27,102 nt of DNA from Bacteroidales bacterium UBA1064 (GTDB lineage: Bacteria > Bacteroidota > Bacteroidia > Bacteroidales > Tenuifilaceae), in the NCBI GenBank assembly GCA_002316235.1, contig DCDD01000175.1:1-27102 (forward strand), in the 5' to 3' direction. The position numbers and the translations under genes are program-made. Positions 1 through 7,529 of the stretch are shown here, in pieces; positions within the stretch are counted from its first letter, which is position 1, and each line of letters opens with the position of its first letter. A model generated the notes under the pieces. It saw only the letters and a program-made list of their open reading frames with translations. It did not search any database and had not been told where the DNA came from.

Positions 1-1565
1 AAGTAGAATTTGATATCGGTGAACTTATCCTGAGCCATTTGCAGGGCGTAGGGAGATTCGGCAAGGTAAACTTCCCTACCCTGCTTATCGGTGGCAAGAT
101 TACTATACTTACGAATACGAAAATCATCAAGTTGAGCTTTATTGCTACTGACAATCCAGCATGCTTTGAAAATATTGAGCGGTTCATACTTGCACTTTGC
201 GCCGTACTCATGCTCCAGGCGGTACTGGATAACGTCAAACTGGAGGGCTCCAACTGTACCTATAATTTTACGACCATTAGAATTTTGGGTAAACAGCTGG
301 GCCACCCCTTCGTCAGTAAGCTGGTCGATACCCTTAGCCAGCTGCTTATACTTCAATGGTTCAGCATTCTCAATATACCTGAATAGCTCGGGAGAGAAGC
401 TGGGGATACCTTTGAAATTAATAATTTCACCCTCAGTAAGCGTATCGCCGATCTTGAAATTTCCTGAATCGGGCAAGCCTACAATATCACCGGGGTAAGC
501 CACATCAACTATTGATTTTTTATCAGCCAAAAAAGCGTTGGGGCTAGAAAACCGGAATGTTTTCGCCATGCGAACATGGTAGTACGGAACATTACGTTCA
601 AATTTACCCGAGCATACTTTTAGAAAGGCAATCCTATTGCGGTGGTTGGGATCCATGTTGGCAAAAATTTTAAAAACGAAGCCGCTGAATTTTTGCTCAA
701 AGGGTGAAATTGTTCGGATGTCGGCCTCGGCAGGTCTAGGATAGGGTGCCAGCTGCAAAAAACAATCGAGAAGTTCTTTAACGCCAAAGTTATTGAGGGC
801 GCTTCCGAAAAAAACCGGAGCAACCCTGCCCGAAAGGTAGGTATTGATATCTAACGGAGGATAAACTTCGTTAATAATTTCGAGTTCCTCCCTGAGCTTT
901 GCTGTATATGGCTTAATATATTTATCCAGCTCGGGTGAATTGATATCAGTAATTTCAACCACCTCGTCAGCTACCTTTTGTTTGAAGTCGGGTGAAAACA
1001 GGAAAAGTTTCTGCTCAAAAAGGTTATAAACACCCTTAAAAGTTGGGCCCTGTCCAATGGGCCAACTAAGGGGCCTAACTCCAATACCTAGCTCTTTTTC
1101 CACCTCATCAAGTAAATCGAAAGGATCGTTTCCCGGCCGATCGAGTTTATTAATAAAAACGATGACGGGGGTTTTTCGCATACGGCAAACCTCCATCAGC
1201 TTACGGGTTTGGGTTTCAACTCCTTTGGCGTGATCTATCACAATGATAACGCTGTCAACAGCAGTAAGAGTGCGATAGGTATCCTCGGCAAAATCCTGGT
1301 GGCCGGGAGTATCAAGGATGTTAATTTTATACCCCTGGTACTCGAACTCCATTACCGAGGTTGACACGGATATTCCTCGTTGTCTTTCAATCTCCATGAA
1401 ATCGGAAGTGGCAGTTTTCTTAATCTTGTTGCTTTTTACAGCGCCAGCAGTATGAATGGCTCCTCCAAATAGGAGAAGCTTTTCTGTTAGTGTAGTTTTT
1501 CCGGCATCTGGATGGCTAATAATGGCAAATGTCCTACGGCGCTTAACCTCTTCCTCAAAGTTCAT
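1..1565 (-). CDS. prfC: Peptide chain release factor 3 (RF3), 3' end cut by window edge
   Basis: Translational GTPase that recycles RF1/RF2 from the ribosome after termination. Translating the minus strand from the ATG at 1565 gives 521 open codons with no stop before the window edge. Visible GTPase motifs are G1 SHPDAGKTT (residues 17-25), G3 DTPGH (85-89) and G4 NKLD (139-142). The switch-I area contains ERQRGISVSTS, which is typical of RF3 rather than EF-G. RF3 is usually about 525-530 residues and the last visible residues DIKFY match the family's C-terminal end, so only a few residues are missing. The gene lies 81 bases downstream of the symporter gene on the same strand and has its own promoter-like element. 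The family call is certain; the stop codon lies outside the window. Confidence 0.95.
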   Translation of the reverse strand, partial: MNFEEEVKRRRTFAIISHPDAGKTTLTEKLLLFGGAIHTAGAVKSNKIKKTATSDFMEIERQRGISVSTSVMEFEYQGYKINILDTPGHQDFAEDTYRTLTAVDSVIIVIDHAKGVETQTRKLMEVCRMRKTPVIVFINKLDRPGNDPFDLLDEVEKELGIGVRPLSWPIGQGPTFKGVYNLFEQKLFLFSPDFKQKVADEVVEITDINSPELDKYIKPYTAKLREELEIINEVYPPLDINTYLSGRVAPVFFGSALNNFGVKELLDCFLQLAPYPRPAEADIRTISPFEQKFSGFVFKIFANMDPNHRNRIAFLKVCSGKFERNVPYYHVRMAKTFRFSSPNAFLADKKSIVDVAYPGDIVGLPDSGNFKIGDTLTEGEIINFKGIPSFSPELFRYIENAEPLKYKQLAKGIDQLTDEGVAQLFTQNSNGRKIIGTVGALQFDVIQYRLEHEYGAKCKYEPLNIFKACWIVSSNKAQLDDFRIRKYSNLATDKQGREVYLAESPYALQMAQDKFTDIKFY

Positions 1566-1585
1566 ACCTTACTTTTTTGCAGCCG

Positions 1586-1617
1586 CAAATGTACAAAATT
1601 TAGCATTGGGTGTTGAA
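1586..1617 (-). promoter_or_regulatory. Candidate Bacteroidota promoter of prfC
   Basis: On the minus strand TACATTTG (1586-1593) fits the -7 consensus TAnnTTTG exactly. TTC stands 21 bases upstream (1615-1617) where TTG is expected. This would give a leader of about 14 nt before the ATG at 1565. It suggests prfC can be transcribed apart from the upstream symporter gene. The -33 match is imperfect. Confidence 0.4.
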
Positions 1618-1646
1618 GTGAATGTATAAGCACTAGGGTGATATTC

Positions 1647-2939
1647 TCAAGCCTCCAGCTTACCTTCACTTTTAGCAATGCAAACGGCAATCGTGGCGTC
1701 TCCGGTAACGTTAACAACCGTGCGCAGCATATCCAGGGGGCGGTCAATGGCGAGGATTAGTGCTAGCCCTTCAACAGGGAGGCCAACAGAATTGAGCACG
1801 ATAATGAGCATTACAACCCCTGCACCTGGGACTCCGGCTGAACCAATTGAAGCAAGGGTTGCAGTTAGCAAAATGGTTAGCAGCTGCGAAAATGTTAAAT
1901 CTATACCAAATACCTGGGCAATAAAAACTGTTGCTACAGCTTGGTACAAGCTTGTTCCATCCATGTTGATGGTAACGCCCAGTGGAAGCACAAAGCCGGA
2001 AATATCCTCGTGAACGCCCAGCTCGCTCTCAACCTGCTTCATGGTAACCGGAAGGGTTGCCGCGCTCGAACTGGTTGAGAAAGCCACCAGCTGAGCAGGA
2101 AACATTGATTTGTAGAATTTTCCAAAACCAGTACCGGAAATGATTTTTAAAAATAATGGGTAAACTATAACAATAATGAATATGAGGCCAATAATAATAG
2201 TGAGGGCATACATTCCCAGCGAGGCAAAAAGCTGAAGGGAGGAAGAGAGGCTATCCCCAGCAAAGTCAACAATAAGGGAAGCCATAAGAGCAAAAACGCC
2301 AAAAGGAGCAAAAAACATGATGATTTCTACAATCTTCAGGATAACCTCGTTAAGCCCCTGGATAAAATTGTTAACAACTTCAACCTTCGGGTTTCTAACC
2401 AGCACTAAGGCTATGCCGAAAAGCAGGGCGAAAAAAATAACCTGAAGCATGGCCGTATTGCTCGATGCAGCCTGAACAATATTCTCAGGAACAATATCAA
2501 CCAGAAACTGTAGTGGAGAATCCTGAGTGATGCTCTCGGCAGCTTGTTGCCGAGAGCTAATGTCAAGGGAATACTTAGATACAAACTCCTGCCTGCGGTC
2601 ATCGCTGAAGTAGCTACCGGGTTTTATCAGGCTAACCAAGCTTAGGCCAATGGTAACCGCCAGCAAGGTAGTGATTAAGTACATTGCAATGGTTTTAATC
2701 CCTATTCTGGAGAGTTTGCCTACATCAGTCATCCCGGCAATTCCTGTAACTAGCGAAGCAAAAATTAACGGCATGGCGACTAGCTTCAGAAGATTAAGGA
2801 AAATGGTACCAAAGGGCTTAATGTAGTCGGAAACCAGCTGGTTAGCGCCAAGGGGAATTGCAATAATGCCCAGTATAAGGCCTAATAACATACCTATCAG
2901 GATTTTGGCATATAGTGGTAATCGTCGGGCTCCTCTCAT
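1647..2939 (-). CDS. Dicarboxylate/amino acid:cation symporter (DAACS family)
   Basis: Inner-membrane sodium- or proton-coupled carrier of the GltPh/DctA/GltP family, 430 residues, the usual length. Hydrophobic segments cover most of the protein. The family's substrate and cation motifs are all present: serine-rich hairpin STSSSAATLP (288-297), NMDGT (325-329), hairpin-2 GSAGVPGAG (366-374), and the last core helix with D403, R406 and NVTGD (410-414). R406 aligns with GltPh Arg397, which binds the distal carboxylate, so acidic substrates (aspartate/glutamate or C4-dicarboxylates) are more likely than neutral amino acids. Sequence alone cannot choose between those. No consensus promoter was found directly upstream. 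An intrinsic terminator separates it from the upstream lipoprotein gene. Confidence 0.93.
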   Translation of the reverse strand: MRGARRLPLYAKILIGMLLGLILGIIAIPLGANQLVSDYIKPFGTIFLNLLKLVAMPLIFASLVTGIAGMTDVGKLSRIGIKTIAMYLITTLLAVTIGLSLVSLIKPGSYFSDDRRQEFVSKYSLDISSRQQAAESITQDSPLQFLVDIVPENIVQAASSNTAMLQVIFFALLFGIALVLVRNPKVEVVNNFIQGLNEVILKIVEIIMFFAPFGVFALMASLIVDFAGDSLSSSLQLFASLGMYALTIIIGLIFIIVIVYPLFLKIISGTGFGKFYKSMFPAQLVAFSTSSSAATLPVTMKQVESELGVHEDISGFVLPLGVTINMDGTSLYQAVATVFIAQVFGIDLTFSQLLTILLTATLASIGSAGVPGAGVVMLIIVLNSVGLPVEGLALILAIDRPLDMLRTVVNVTGDATIAVCIAKSEGKLEA

Positions 2940-3018
2940 AAATATGAATGTTGAAAATTTCTACTTTAAAATCATTGACTTGCCCTAATAAAGGCTACTG
3001 TTTTGTTAAACATATATT

Positions 3019-3041
3019 AAAAAGACCGGACAAACCGGTCT
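3019..3041 (-). terminator. Rho-independent terminator after the lipoprotein gene
   Basis: The perfect 7-bp stem AGACCGG/CCGGTCT (3023-3029 and 3035-3041) has a 5-base loop. Read on the minus strand it is followed by a run of five T (3019-3023). It lies just past the stop codon at 3069 and ends transcription before the symporter gene. Confidence 0.8.
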
Positions 3042-3068
3042 ATAGCACAAGTTGAGTATAGGTTAACG

Positions 3069-3602
3069 CTAAAGAGTATTGAACACACCTTTATACTCGC
3101 CGACAAAATGAAGGGAATCCGCATTTACCATGTTAAGCTTGTAGCTCATAAGCCGTCCAAGGTTCTCAACTTTAAAAACCCCTGCTTTTACAGGATAAAC
3201 CTTACCGGTGTCAACATCGAAGTTGTAGTTGAAATAGACACTGCACGAGTCGGCTGAATAAACCTGTTTGGTAGAAAAAATATCAATGGTGTAGTCTCCA
3301 TTTTTGACCTCAACATTGCTCTCGGAGTACATATATAGCCTAATTAGGGATCCTGTTCCGGTGAAAGCGGCGTTATCAGTGCTGTATTTTACGCCCTCAC
3401 CAAGGAGAGATACTACGAAAGGGGTGCTTCCGGTTTCCTGCAAGGTTTCGGAATACTTGTACTGGTATCCTAAGTAAACACGAAACTTTTCGTTTCCAAA
3501 TCGGATGAAATTATCGGACTCATCATCGTCGCTACCTCCGCATGAAGTGAAAGCAACAAGAACTATTCCGATAAGAAGTTTTACTAACCGGTTTCTATGC
3601 AT
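3069..3602 (-). CDS. Small predicted lipoprotein of unknown function
   Basis: 177 residues. The N-terminus has basic residues, a hydrophobic core and a lipobox-like FTSC, with the lipidated cysteine at residue 21. It is followed by GGSDDDESDN, an acidic and flexible linker often seen after the cysteine of surface-exposed Bacteroidota lipoproteins. The remainder (about 35-177) alternates polar and hydrophobic residues with many Tyr, Val and Phe, suggesting a beta-rich periplasmic or surface domain. I recognise no catalytic motif or family. It stands alone, with its own terminator downstream and the terminator of the isomerase gene upstream, so neighbours give no functional clue. Lipoprotein export is well supported; function is unknown. 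Confidence 0.8.
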   Translation of the reverse strand: MHRNRLVKLLIGIVLVAFTSCGGSDDDESDNFIRFGNEKFRVYLGYQYKYSETLQETGSTPFVVSLLGEGVKYSTDNAAFTGTGSLIRLYMYSESNVEVKNGDYTIDIFSTKQVYSADSCSVYFNYNFDVDTGKVYPVKAGVFKVENLGRLMSYKLNMVNADSLHFVGEYKGVFNTL

Positions 3603-3666
3603 ACGAGTAGGTATGTGGTTGTAAATAACCCTGCTAAAATAAAAAAAAATTATTACAAAAAAGGTA

Positions 3667-3697
3667 AATAAAAAACGGGAAATTAAAAATTTCCCGT
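3667..3697 (-). terminator. Rho-independent terminator after the SlyD-like gene
   Basis: The inverted repeat ACGGGAAATT/AATTTCCCGT (3675-3684 and 3688-3697) forms a 9-10 bp stem with a short loop. On the minus strand it is followed by a T-rich run (3667-3674). It sits 23 bases after the stop codon of the isomerase gene. Confidence 0.85.
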
Positions 3698-3719
3698 CAG
3701 TGTTTACGAATTGAATAGT

Positions 3720-4211
3720 TTAATGGTGCCCATGAGCGTGAACATGGCCATGGCTGAGCTCCTCCGAAGTGGCTTCCCTGACATCAATAATTTTTCCGGT
3801 AAAGTAAAGGTCTTCTCCAGCCAAGGGGTGGTTGAAATCCATTCTAACATGGGTATCGCCCACCTCCAGAATTGTGCCATTTAGCTCGTTACCCTCGGAA
3901 TCTCTCAACGGCAATGTGTTTCCAACTACCAACATGTCTTCCTGGAGCACTCCATCAATAACGAATATATCCTTAGGAAGATCAATGATTGCCTCCTCGT
4001 CAACTTCTCCATAACCATCAGCATAGGGAATCGAAAATTCGAATGAATCACCTGTTTTCAGGTTGTGAATGTTGGTCTCGAAGAGAGGCAGCAGCTGGCC
4101 ATGGCCGTAAAGGAAAACTAACGGGTTGTCAGCAACCGCCGAATCAACTAAATCGCCATTGACTTTTAACTCATAGCTAATGGATACAACTTTGTCATTA
4201 GAAATGTTCAT
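3720..4211 (-). CDS. slyD: SlyD-like FKBP-type peptidyl-prolyl cis-trans isomerase
   Basis: Cytoplasmic FKBP-family isomerase and chaperone, 163 residues. It starts with the strand VVSISYELKVNGDLVDS and has FLYGHGQLLPLFE (33-45), the characteristic SlyD segment before the inserted chaperone ('insert-in-flap') domain. FDFNHPLAG-type residues (about 125-132) close the fold. There is no signal peptide. The C-terminus (153-163) carries six histidines in eleven residues, alternating with Gly/Val/Ala, and is a likely Ni/Zn/Cu-binding tail as in E. coli SlyD. The family's role is folding of proline-limited proteins and, in some bacteria, nickel delivery to hydrogenase; no nickel enzyme is encoded nearby. 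The gene is monocistronic, with a promoter-like element just upstream and a strong terminator. The symbol follows architecture, not proven orthology. Confidence 0.9.
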   Translation of the reverse strand: MNISNDKVVSISYELKVNGDLVDSAVADNPLVFLYGHGQLLPLFETNIHNLKTGDSFEFSIPYADGYGEVDEEAIIDLPKDIFVIDGVLQEDMLVVGNTLPLRDSEGNELNGTILEVGDTHVRMDFNHPLAGEDLYFTGKIIDVREATSEELSHGHVHAHGHH

Positions 4212-4241
4212 GTAAATTGATTTGATTTAATTAATAATTGC

Positions 4242-4272
4242 CAAAGGAATATCTAATTTCGGTAAAAAACAA
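4242..4272 (-). promoter_or_regulatory. Candidate promoter of the SlyD-like gene
   Basis: On the minus strand TTG (4270-4272) is followed after 20 bases by TTCCTTTG (4242-4249), which matches TAnnTTTG at all but one fixed position. The predicted leader is about 20-25 nt. Spacing fits the Bacteroidota primary sigma factor. Confidence 0.45.
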
Positions 4273-4379
4273 TAGAAATCCCCAAATGTTCGAATGAAAA
4301 AGCGACCTTACTTAAAAGCATGTATATCCCTTGAGGCAAAGATTTTAACAATAAATAATTTTTTTTTTTTAGAATAATG

Positions 4380-4409
4380 TTGAATATTCAATTTTATATG
4401 CCATATTTG
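4380..4409 (+). promoter_or_regulatory. Candidate promoter of the cold-shock gene
   Basis: TTG (4380-4382), 19 bases, then CATATTTG (4402-4409), one mismatch to TAnnTTTG. Transcription would start near 4416, giving a leader of about 40 nt. That is much shorter than the roughly 160-nt thermosensing leader of E. coli cspA. A run of 12 T (4359-4370) lies just upstream and could act as an AT-rich upstream element. Confidence 0.5.
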
Positions 4410-4454
4410 CAACGCTATTAATTAATTTAATTCATCATTTATATCAATTTTAAC

Positions 4455-4655
4455 ATGAAAGGTAAAGTAAAATGGTTTGATGCAGCAAAAGGCTTTGGCT
4501 TCATTCAAACCGAGGAAGGTAGTGATGTATTTGTTCACTACACAGGAATTGCTAAGGATGGTTTCAAGCGTCTTGACGAAGGTCAGGAGGTAAGTTTTGA
4601 AATTACCGAAGGAAAACGTGGCCCACAGGCTACCAATGTGGTAGTGTTAGAATAA
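4455..4655 (+). CDS. Cold-shock domain protein (CspA family)
   Basis: 66-residue single cold-shock domain, the standard length. RNP1 KGFGFI (12-17) and RNP2 VFVHY (25-29) are both intact, as is the N-terminal strand MKGKVKWF. The family binds single-stranded RNA and DNA and melts secondary structure, either on cold shock or constitutively, depending on the paralogue. It is monocistronic with a promoter-like element and a strong terminator. No Shine-Dalgarno motif precedes the ATG; the leader is very AT-rich. Which Csp paralogue this is cannot be told from one copy. Confidence 0.97.
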   Translation: MKGKVKWFDAAKGFGFIQTEEGSDVFVHYTGIAKDGFKRLDEGQEVSFEITEGKRGPQATNVVVLE

Positions 4656-4680
4656 GTTTATTCCTAACATACTAGCCAGT

Positions 4681-4706
4681 AAGGCCTCCAATGGAGGCCT
4701 TTTTTT
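4681..4706 (+). terminator. Rho-independent terminator of the cold-shock gene
   Basis: The perfect 9-bp stem AAGGCCTCC/GGAGGCCTT (4681-4689 and 4693-4701) has loop AAT and is followed by a T run to 4706. It ends one base before the stop codon of the convergent gene. On the minus strand the T-tract is poor, so it serves mainly the plus strand. Confidence 0.9.
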
Positions 4707-4707
4707 A

Positions 4708-5340
4708 TTAGAAGGTAATGGTAAATCGCAAAATGGGATTGCTGTTGTAGGGTGAATACCGGTTGTCGGTCAAATCCCACAGCACTAAAAAGTTAATGGC
4801 AGCCCTATCGCCAATGGGTTGGTGCCATCCTCCTCCAACCAGGTACATATTCACCCAGCCTTTCCCATAGCTGCTACTCTGGTCAAAAAAGTTTCGGTCG
4901 AGGTAAAGACTTTCAAATTCACCATGCAAAATAATTCCCCCATGCAGATCAATGCCAAAAGTCCTATGGAAATCGGTAATAGGAATAACCTGGGTAAATC
5001 CCGACACTCCCCAAACGTGTGTCTCTATAGGTTCGGTGGTGAACCCATTAATGCTAAAGCGTTCACGACGGTAGCTGTAGCGCCCGCCTAACCCTAAAGA
5101 CCACTCCGGGAAAATCCATATACCCATCATGGGGGCAACATCAACCTGCGTAACCCTGCTACCAACAGCCAATCCAAAACTTCCCCCAAAAAATAGCCTA
5201 TCGGAAAATCGGTCAAAACTTCTACCCTGTTCCTGGTCCTGCGCTCTTGCTGAACCTATCAACATAACTCCTGTGGCCACGAGGAGATAGGAAAGAATTT
5301 TAATTGAATGTTTGGTTAAGTTGGCAATTATTTTTCTCAT
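4708..5340 (-). CDS. Predicted secreted outer-membrane beta-barrel-like protein
   Basis: 210 residues. An N-terminal basic stretch (MRKIIANLTKHSIK), a hydrophobic core (about 15-29) and a likely signal-peptidase I site after SARA (residue 33, before QDQEQG) indicate export. The mature part has repeated alternating strands rich in Gly, Tyr, Trp and Phe (for example GGSFGLAVGSR, WSLGLGGRYSYRRE, VNMYLVGGGW). It ends in RFTITF with a terminal aromatic residue, the usual signature of an outer-membrane barrel. About eight strands could be accommodated. I cannot assign a substrate or named family. It is convergent with the cold-shock gene, with practically no space between the two. Confidence 0.75.
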   Translation of the reverse strand: MRKIIANLTKHSIKILSYLLVATGVMLIGSARAQDQEQGRSFDRFSDRLFFGGSFGLAVGSRVTQVDVAPMMGIWIFPEWSLGLGGRYSYRRERFSINGFTTEPIETHVWGVSGFTQVIPITDFHRTFGIDLHGGIILHGEFESLYLDRNFFDQSSSYGKGWVNMYLVGGGWHQPIGDRAAINFLVLWDLTDNRYSPYNSNPILRFTITF

Positions 5341-5507
5341 ACGGACAACACTAATCAGGTTTATGAAATAAAGTATTACCTTCCCTTTTTTAATTAGCCA
5401 CCCAGGATAGGGTCAAGGTAATGCCGTATATACGGAACGGAAATCTGCCTGCTCGTGCAATTTTATCAAAACAAAATGAAAGAAAAAAGGTTAGTAAACA
5501 AAAAATT

Positions 5508-6215
5508 ATGAATATTATTGTAACCGGAGCCTCCAGAGGTATTGGATACCAAACAGTACTGCAGCTTGCGAAATCGGCAGGAAACAGAATCATAGCTCTA
5601 GCCAGGGACCATGAACAGCTAACAAGGCTGCAGCTAGAGAGCAGAAAGGTGCAGCCTGAATCGGAGGTAATACCCTTAGTCTTTGATTTACAGCAGACTA
5701 GCAGTTACGATGACGCATTGATTCCTCAAATCAAAGGACATTTTACTTCTGCCGATATTCTAATAAACAATGCTGGGTTGCTTGTAAACAGGACATTTGA
5801 GCAGCTTACTCTTTTGGAAATGGTGCAAATGCTGACCGTAAACTTTATAGCGCCAGCCTACTTGACAAAATTGATTATTCCATTAATGACAAAAGGCGGA
5901 CATGTAGTGAACATTAGCAGTATGGGAGGTTTTCAGGGAAGCCAGAAGTTTAAAGGTCTTTCCATATACTCCGCTTCTAAAGCTGCGCTGGCGTCGCTAT
6001 CGGAATGCCTGGCGGAGGAGTATATAAATAAAGGTATTTCGTTTAATTGCTTGGCGCTAGGAGCAACCGACACAGAAATGATGCGCGCTGCATTTCCTGG
6101 CTATAATGCTCCTATTAAGCCGAATGAAATGGCCAAATTTATTGCCGAATTTGCAATTAAAGGTAACCAGTACTTTAACGGGAAAATTATTCCAGTCTCG
6201 ACTTCAACCCCATAG
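5508..6215 (+). CDS. Short-chain dehydrogenase/reductase (SDR)
   Basis: 235-residue classical SDR, a Rossmann-fold NAD(P)-dependent oxidoreductase. It has the cofactor motif TGASRGIG (6-13), structural NNAG (87-90), the catalytic serine in NISSMGG (S137 or S138), and YSASK with Y154 and K158. The reading frame is open upstream to an ATG at 5421, but the extra 29 residues are polar and unlike SDRs. The Rossmann fold starts directly at the ATG at 5508 (MNIIVTGASRG), so that start is chosen. Substrate cannot be predicted; many such proteins reduce 3-oxoacyl or sugar substrates. The gene is monocistronic and no clear promoter was found. Confidence 0.92.
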   Translation: MNIIVTGASRGIGYQTVLQLAKSAGNRIIALARDHEQLTRLQLESRKVQPESEVIPLVFDLQQTSSYDDALIPQIKGHFTSADILINNAGLLVNRTFEQLTLLEMVQMLTVNFIAPAYLTKLIIPLMTKGGHVVNISSMGGFQGSQKFKGLSIYSASKAALASLSECLAEEYINKGISFNCLALGATDTEMMRAAFPGYNAPIKPNEMAKFIAEFAIKGNQYFNGKIIPVSTSTP

Positions 6216-6359
6216 TCATAAACATTATTTTCACTGCATATTAATAATCAACTTACTACATTTACTTCCAATGCCGATATAGCTTACGAATAATACAGGT
6301 AAAACAATACATTCAATTATTCGCAAGTCAACTACGTGTATGGTGCAAAGTACAACGAT

Positions 6360-6390
6360 AAAAAAAGAGAGACCATCACAAGTCTCCCTT
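6360..6390 (-). terminator. Rho-independent terminator of the ackA-ptb-buk operon
   Basis: Arms 6365-6373 and 6382-6390 pair over 9 bp in minus-strand RNA with one G-U pair (AAGGGAGAC with GTCTCTCTT) and an 8-base loop. A run of six T follows on the minus strand (6361-6366). It lies 36 bases after the buk stop codon. Confidence 0.8.
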
Positions 6391-6425
6391 AACTTTAAGC
6401 GAATAGTAGTAGATTCTGCTGTTAC

Positions 6426-7502
6426 CTACCTGTAAATTTTGGGAATTACCTCCCCTTTTAGCACCATTAGAGCATTCATGGCAAGGGCTTGCATTTCATC
6501 CTCTCCGGGGTAAACGGCAATAGGTGCAATAAAACCAACCATTTCCTTTATGTATTCAACCAAGTCAGGGTTATGCGCTATGCCACCGGTCAGAACAATG
6601 GAGTCAACTTTCCCTTTCAACACGGTAGCCATTTCGCCAATTGCCTTACCAACATTATATGCCATGGCATCCTGTAGCAACTTAGCCATAGCATCGCCAC
6701 CTCGAGCTTTAACCTCAATTTCATAGGCATTATTAGTACCCGTGTGAGCGACTAGTCCACCTTTTCCGGTGATCATTTTTTTAACTTCGTCGTAGGAGTA
6801 TTGGCCGCTATAGCATAGTTTTGCCAGCTGACCAGCAGGAAGTGTTCCTGCGCGCTCGGGCGAGAAAGGCCCGTCGCCGTCCAGTGCGTTATTCACATCA
6901 ACAACCCTTCCGTTATGATGGGCACCTACAGAGATACCGCCTCCCAGGTGAGCAACAATCAAGTTCAGCTCCTCATAGGGCTTGTTAAGTGATTTGGCAT
7001 GAAGGCGTGCTATTGCCTTCTGGTTTAGGGCATGAAAAATGGATACCCTTTTAAAGAGGGGGTGCCCCGAAATACGAGCCACATCGTTAAGCTCATCAAC
7101 AACAACAGGGTCGGCAATAAATGCTTTAGCATTTGGAAGCGATTGGGCTATATCATCGGCGATTAGTGCGCCTAAGTTGCTTGCATGCTCACCCATGATA
7201 CAGCTGCGCAAATCGGATTTCATCTGCTCGTTTACTTCATAAACCCCTGATTCTATTGGTTTAAGCAGTCCACCGCGGCCTACTACTGCGGATATCTTAT
7301 TAACGTCAATTCCAGTTTGGCCTAATTCTTCGAGTATAATTTTCTTTCGGTAGTCAAACTGGTCTGTAATAGTTTTGAATTGAGCCAAATCCTCTACCGA
7401 GTGCTTGATGCTCTTGAGAAAGATGCTCTTGTTGTTGTTGTAAACAGCAATTTTTGTTGAGGTTGAGCCGGGGTTAATGGCTAAAATCTTAAATTCATCC
7501 AT
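6426..7502 (-). CDS. buk: Butyrate kinase
   Basis: Converts butyryl phosphate plus ADP to butyrate plus ATP; an ASKHA-fold kinase in the cytoplasm. 358 residues, against about 355 for clostridial Buk. Visible motifs are the phosphate-1 loop NPGSTSTKIA (10-19), GRGGLLKPIESG, AHLGGGISVGAHHNGRVVD, the DGDGPFSPERAGTLP segment and the C-terminal adenosine loop VLTGGIAHN. These distinguish it from acetate kinase. It is the last gene of ackA-ptb-buk, starting 27 bases after ptb, and is followed by a terminator. Some family members prefer branched-chain substrates such as isobutyryl phosphate, so the in vivo acid could be isobutyrate or isovalerate as well as butyrate. Confidence 0.95.
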   Translation of the reverse strand: MDEFKILAINPGSTSTKIAVYNNNKSIFLKSIKHSVEDLAQFKTITDQFDYRKKIILEELGQTGIDVNKISAVVGRGGLLKPIESGVYEVNEQMKSDLRSCIMGEHASNLGALIADDIAQSLPNAKAFIADPVVVDELNDVARISGHPLFKRVSIFHALNQKAIARLHAKSLNKPYEELNLIVAHLGGGISVGAHHNGRVVDVNNALDGDGPFSPERAGTLPAGQLAKLCYSGQYSYDEVKKMITGKGGLVAHTGTNNAYEIEVKARGGDAMAKLLQDAMAYNVGKAIGEMATVLKGKVDSIVLTGGIAHNPDLVEYIKEMVGFIAPIAVYPGEDEMQALAMNALMVLKGEVIPKIYR

Positions 7503-7529
7503 TGCACAAGTTAATTTGGTAGTGGGGAA

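Noticed and set aside
1678..2013. Long plus-strand frames opposite the symporter, ackA, ptb, malic enzyme and ligA genes
   Set aside because: They are antisense shadows of genes with clear family motifs and show no protein features of their own.
5421..5507. Upstream ATG extending the SDR by 29 residues
   Set aside because: The extension is polar, unlike SDRs, and the Rossmann fold begins right at the ATG at 5508.
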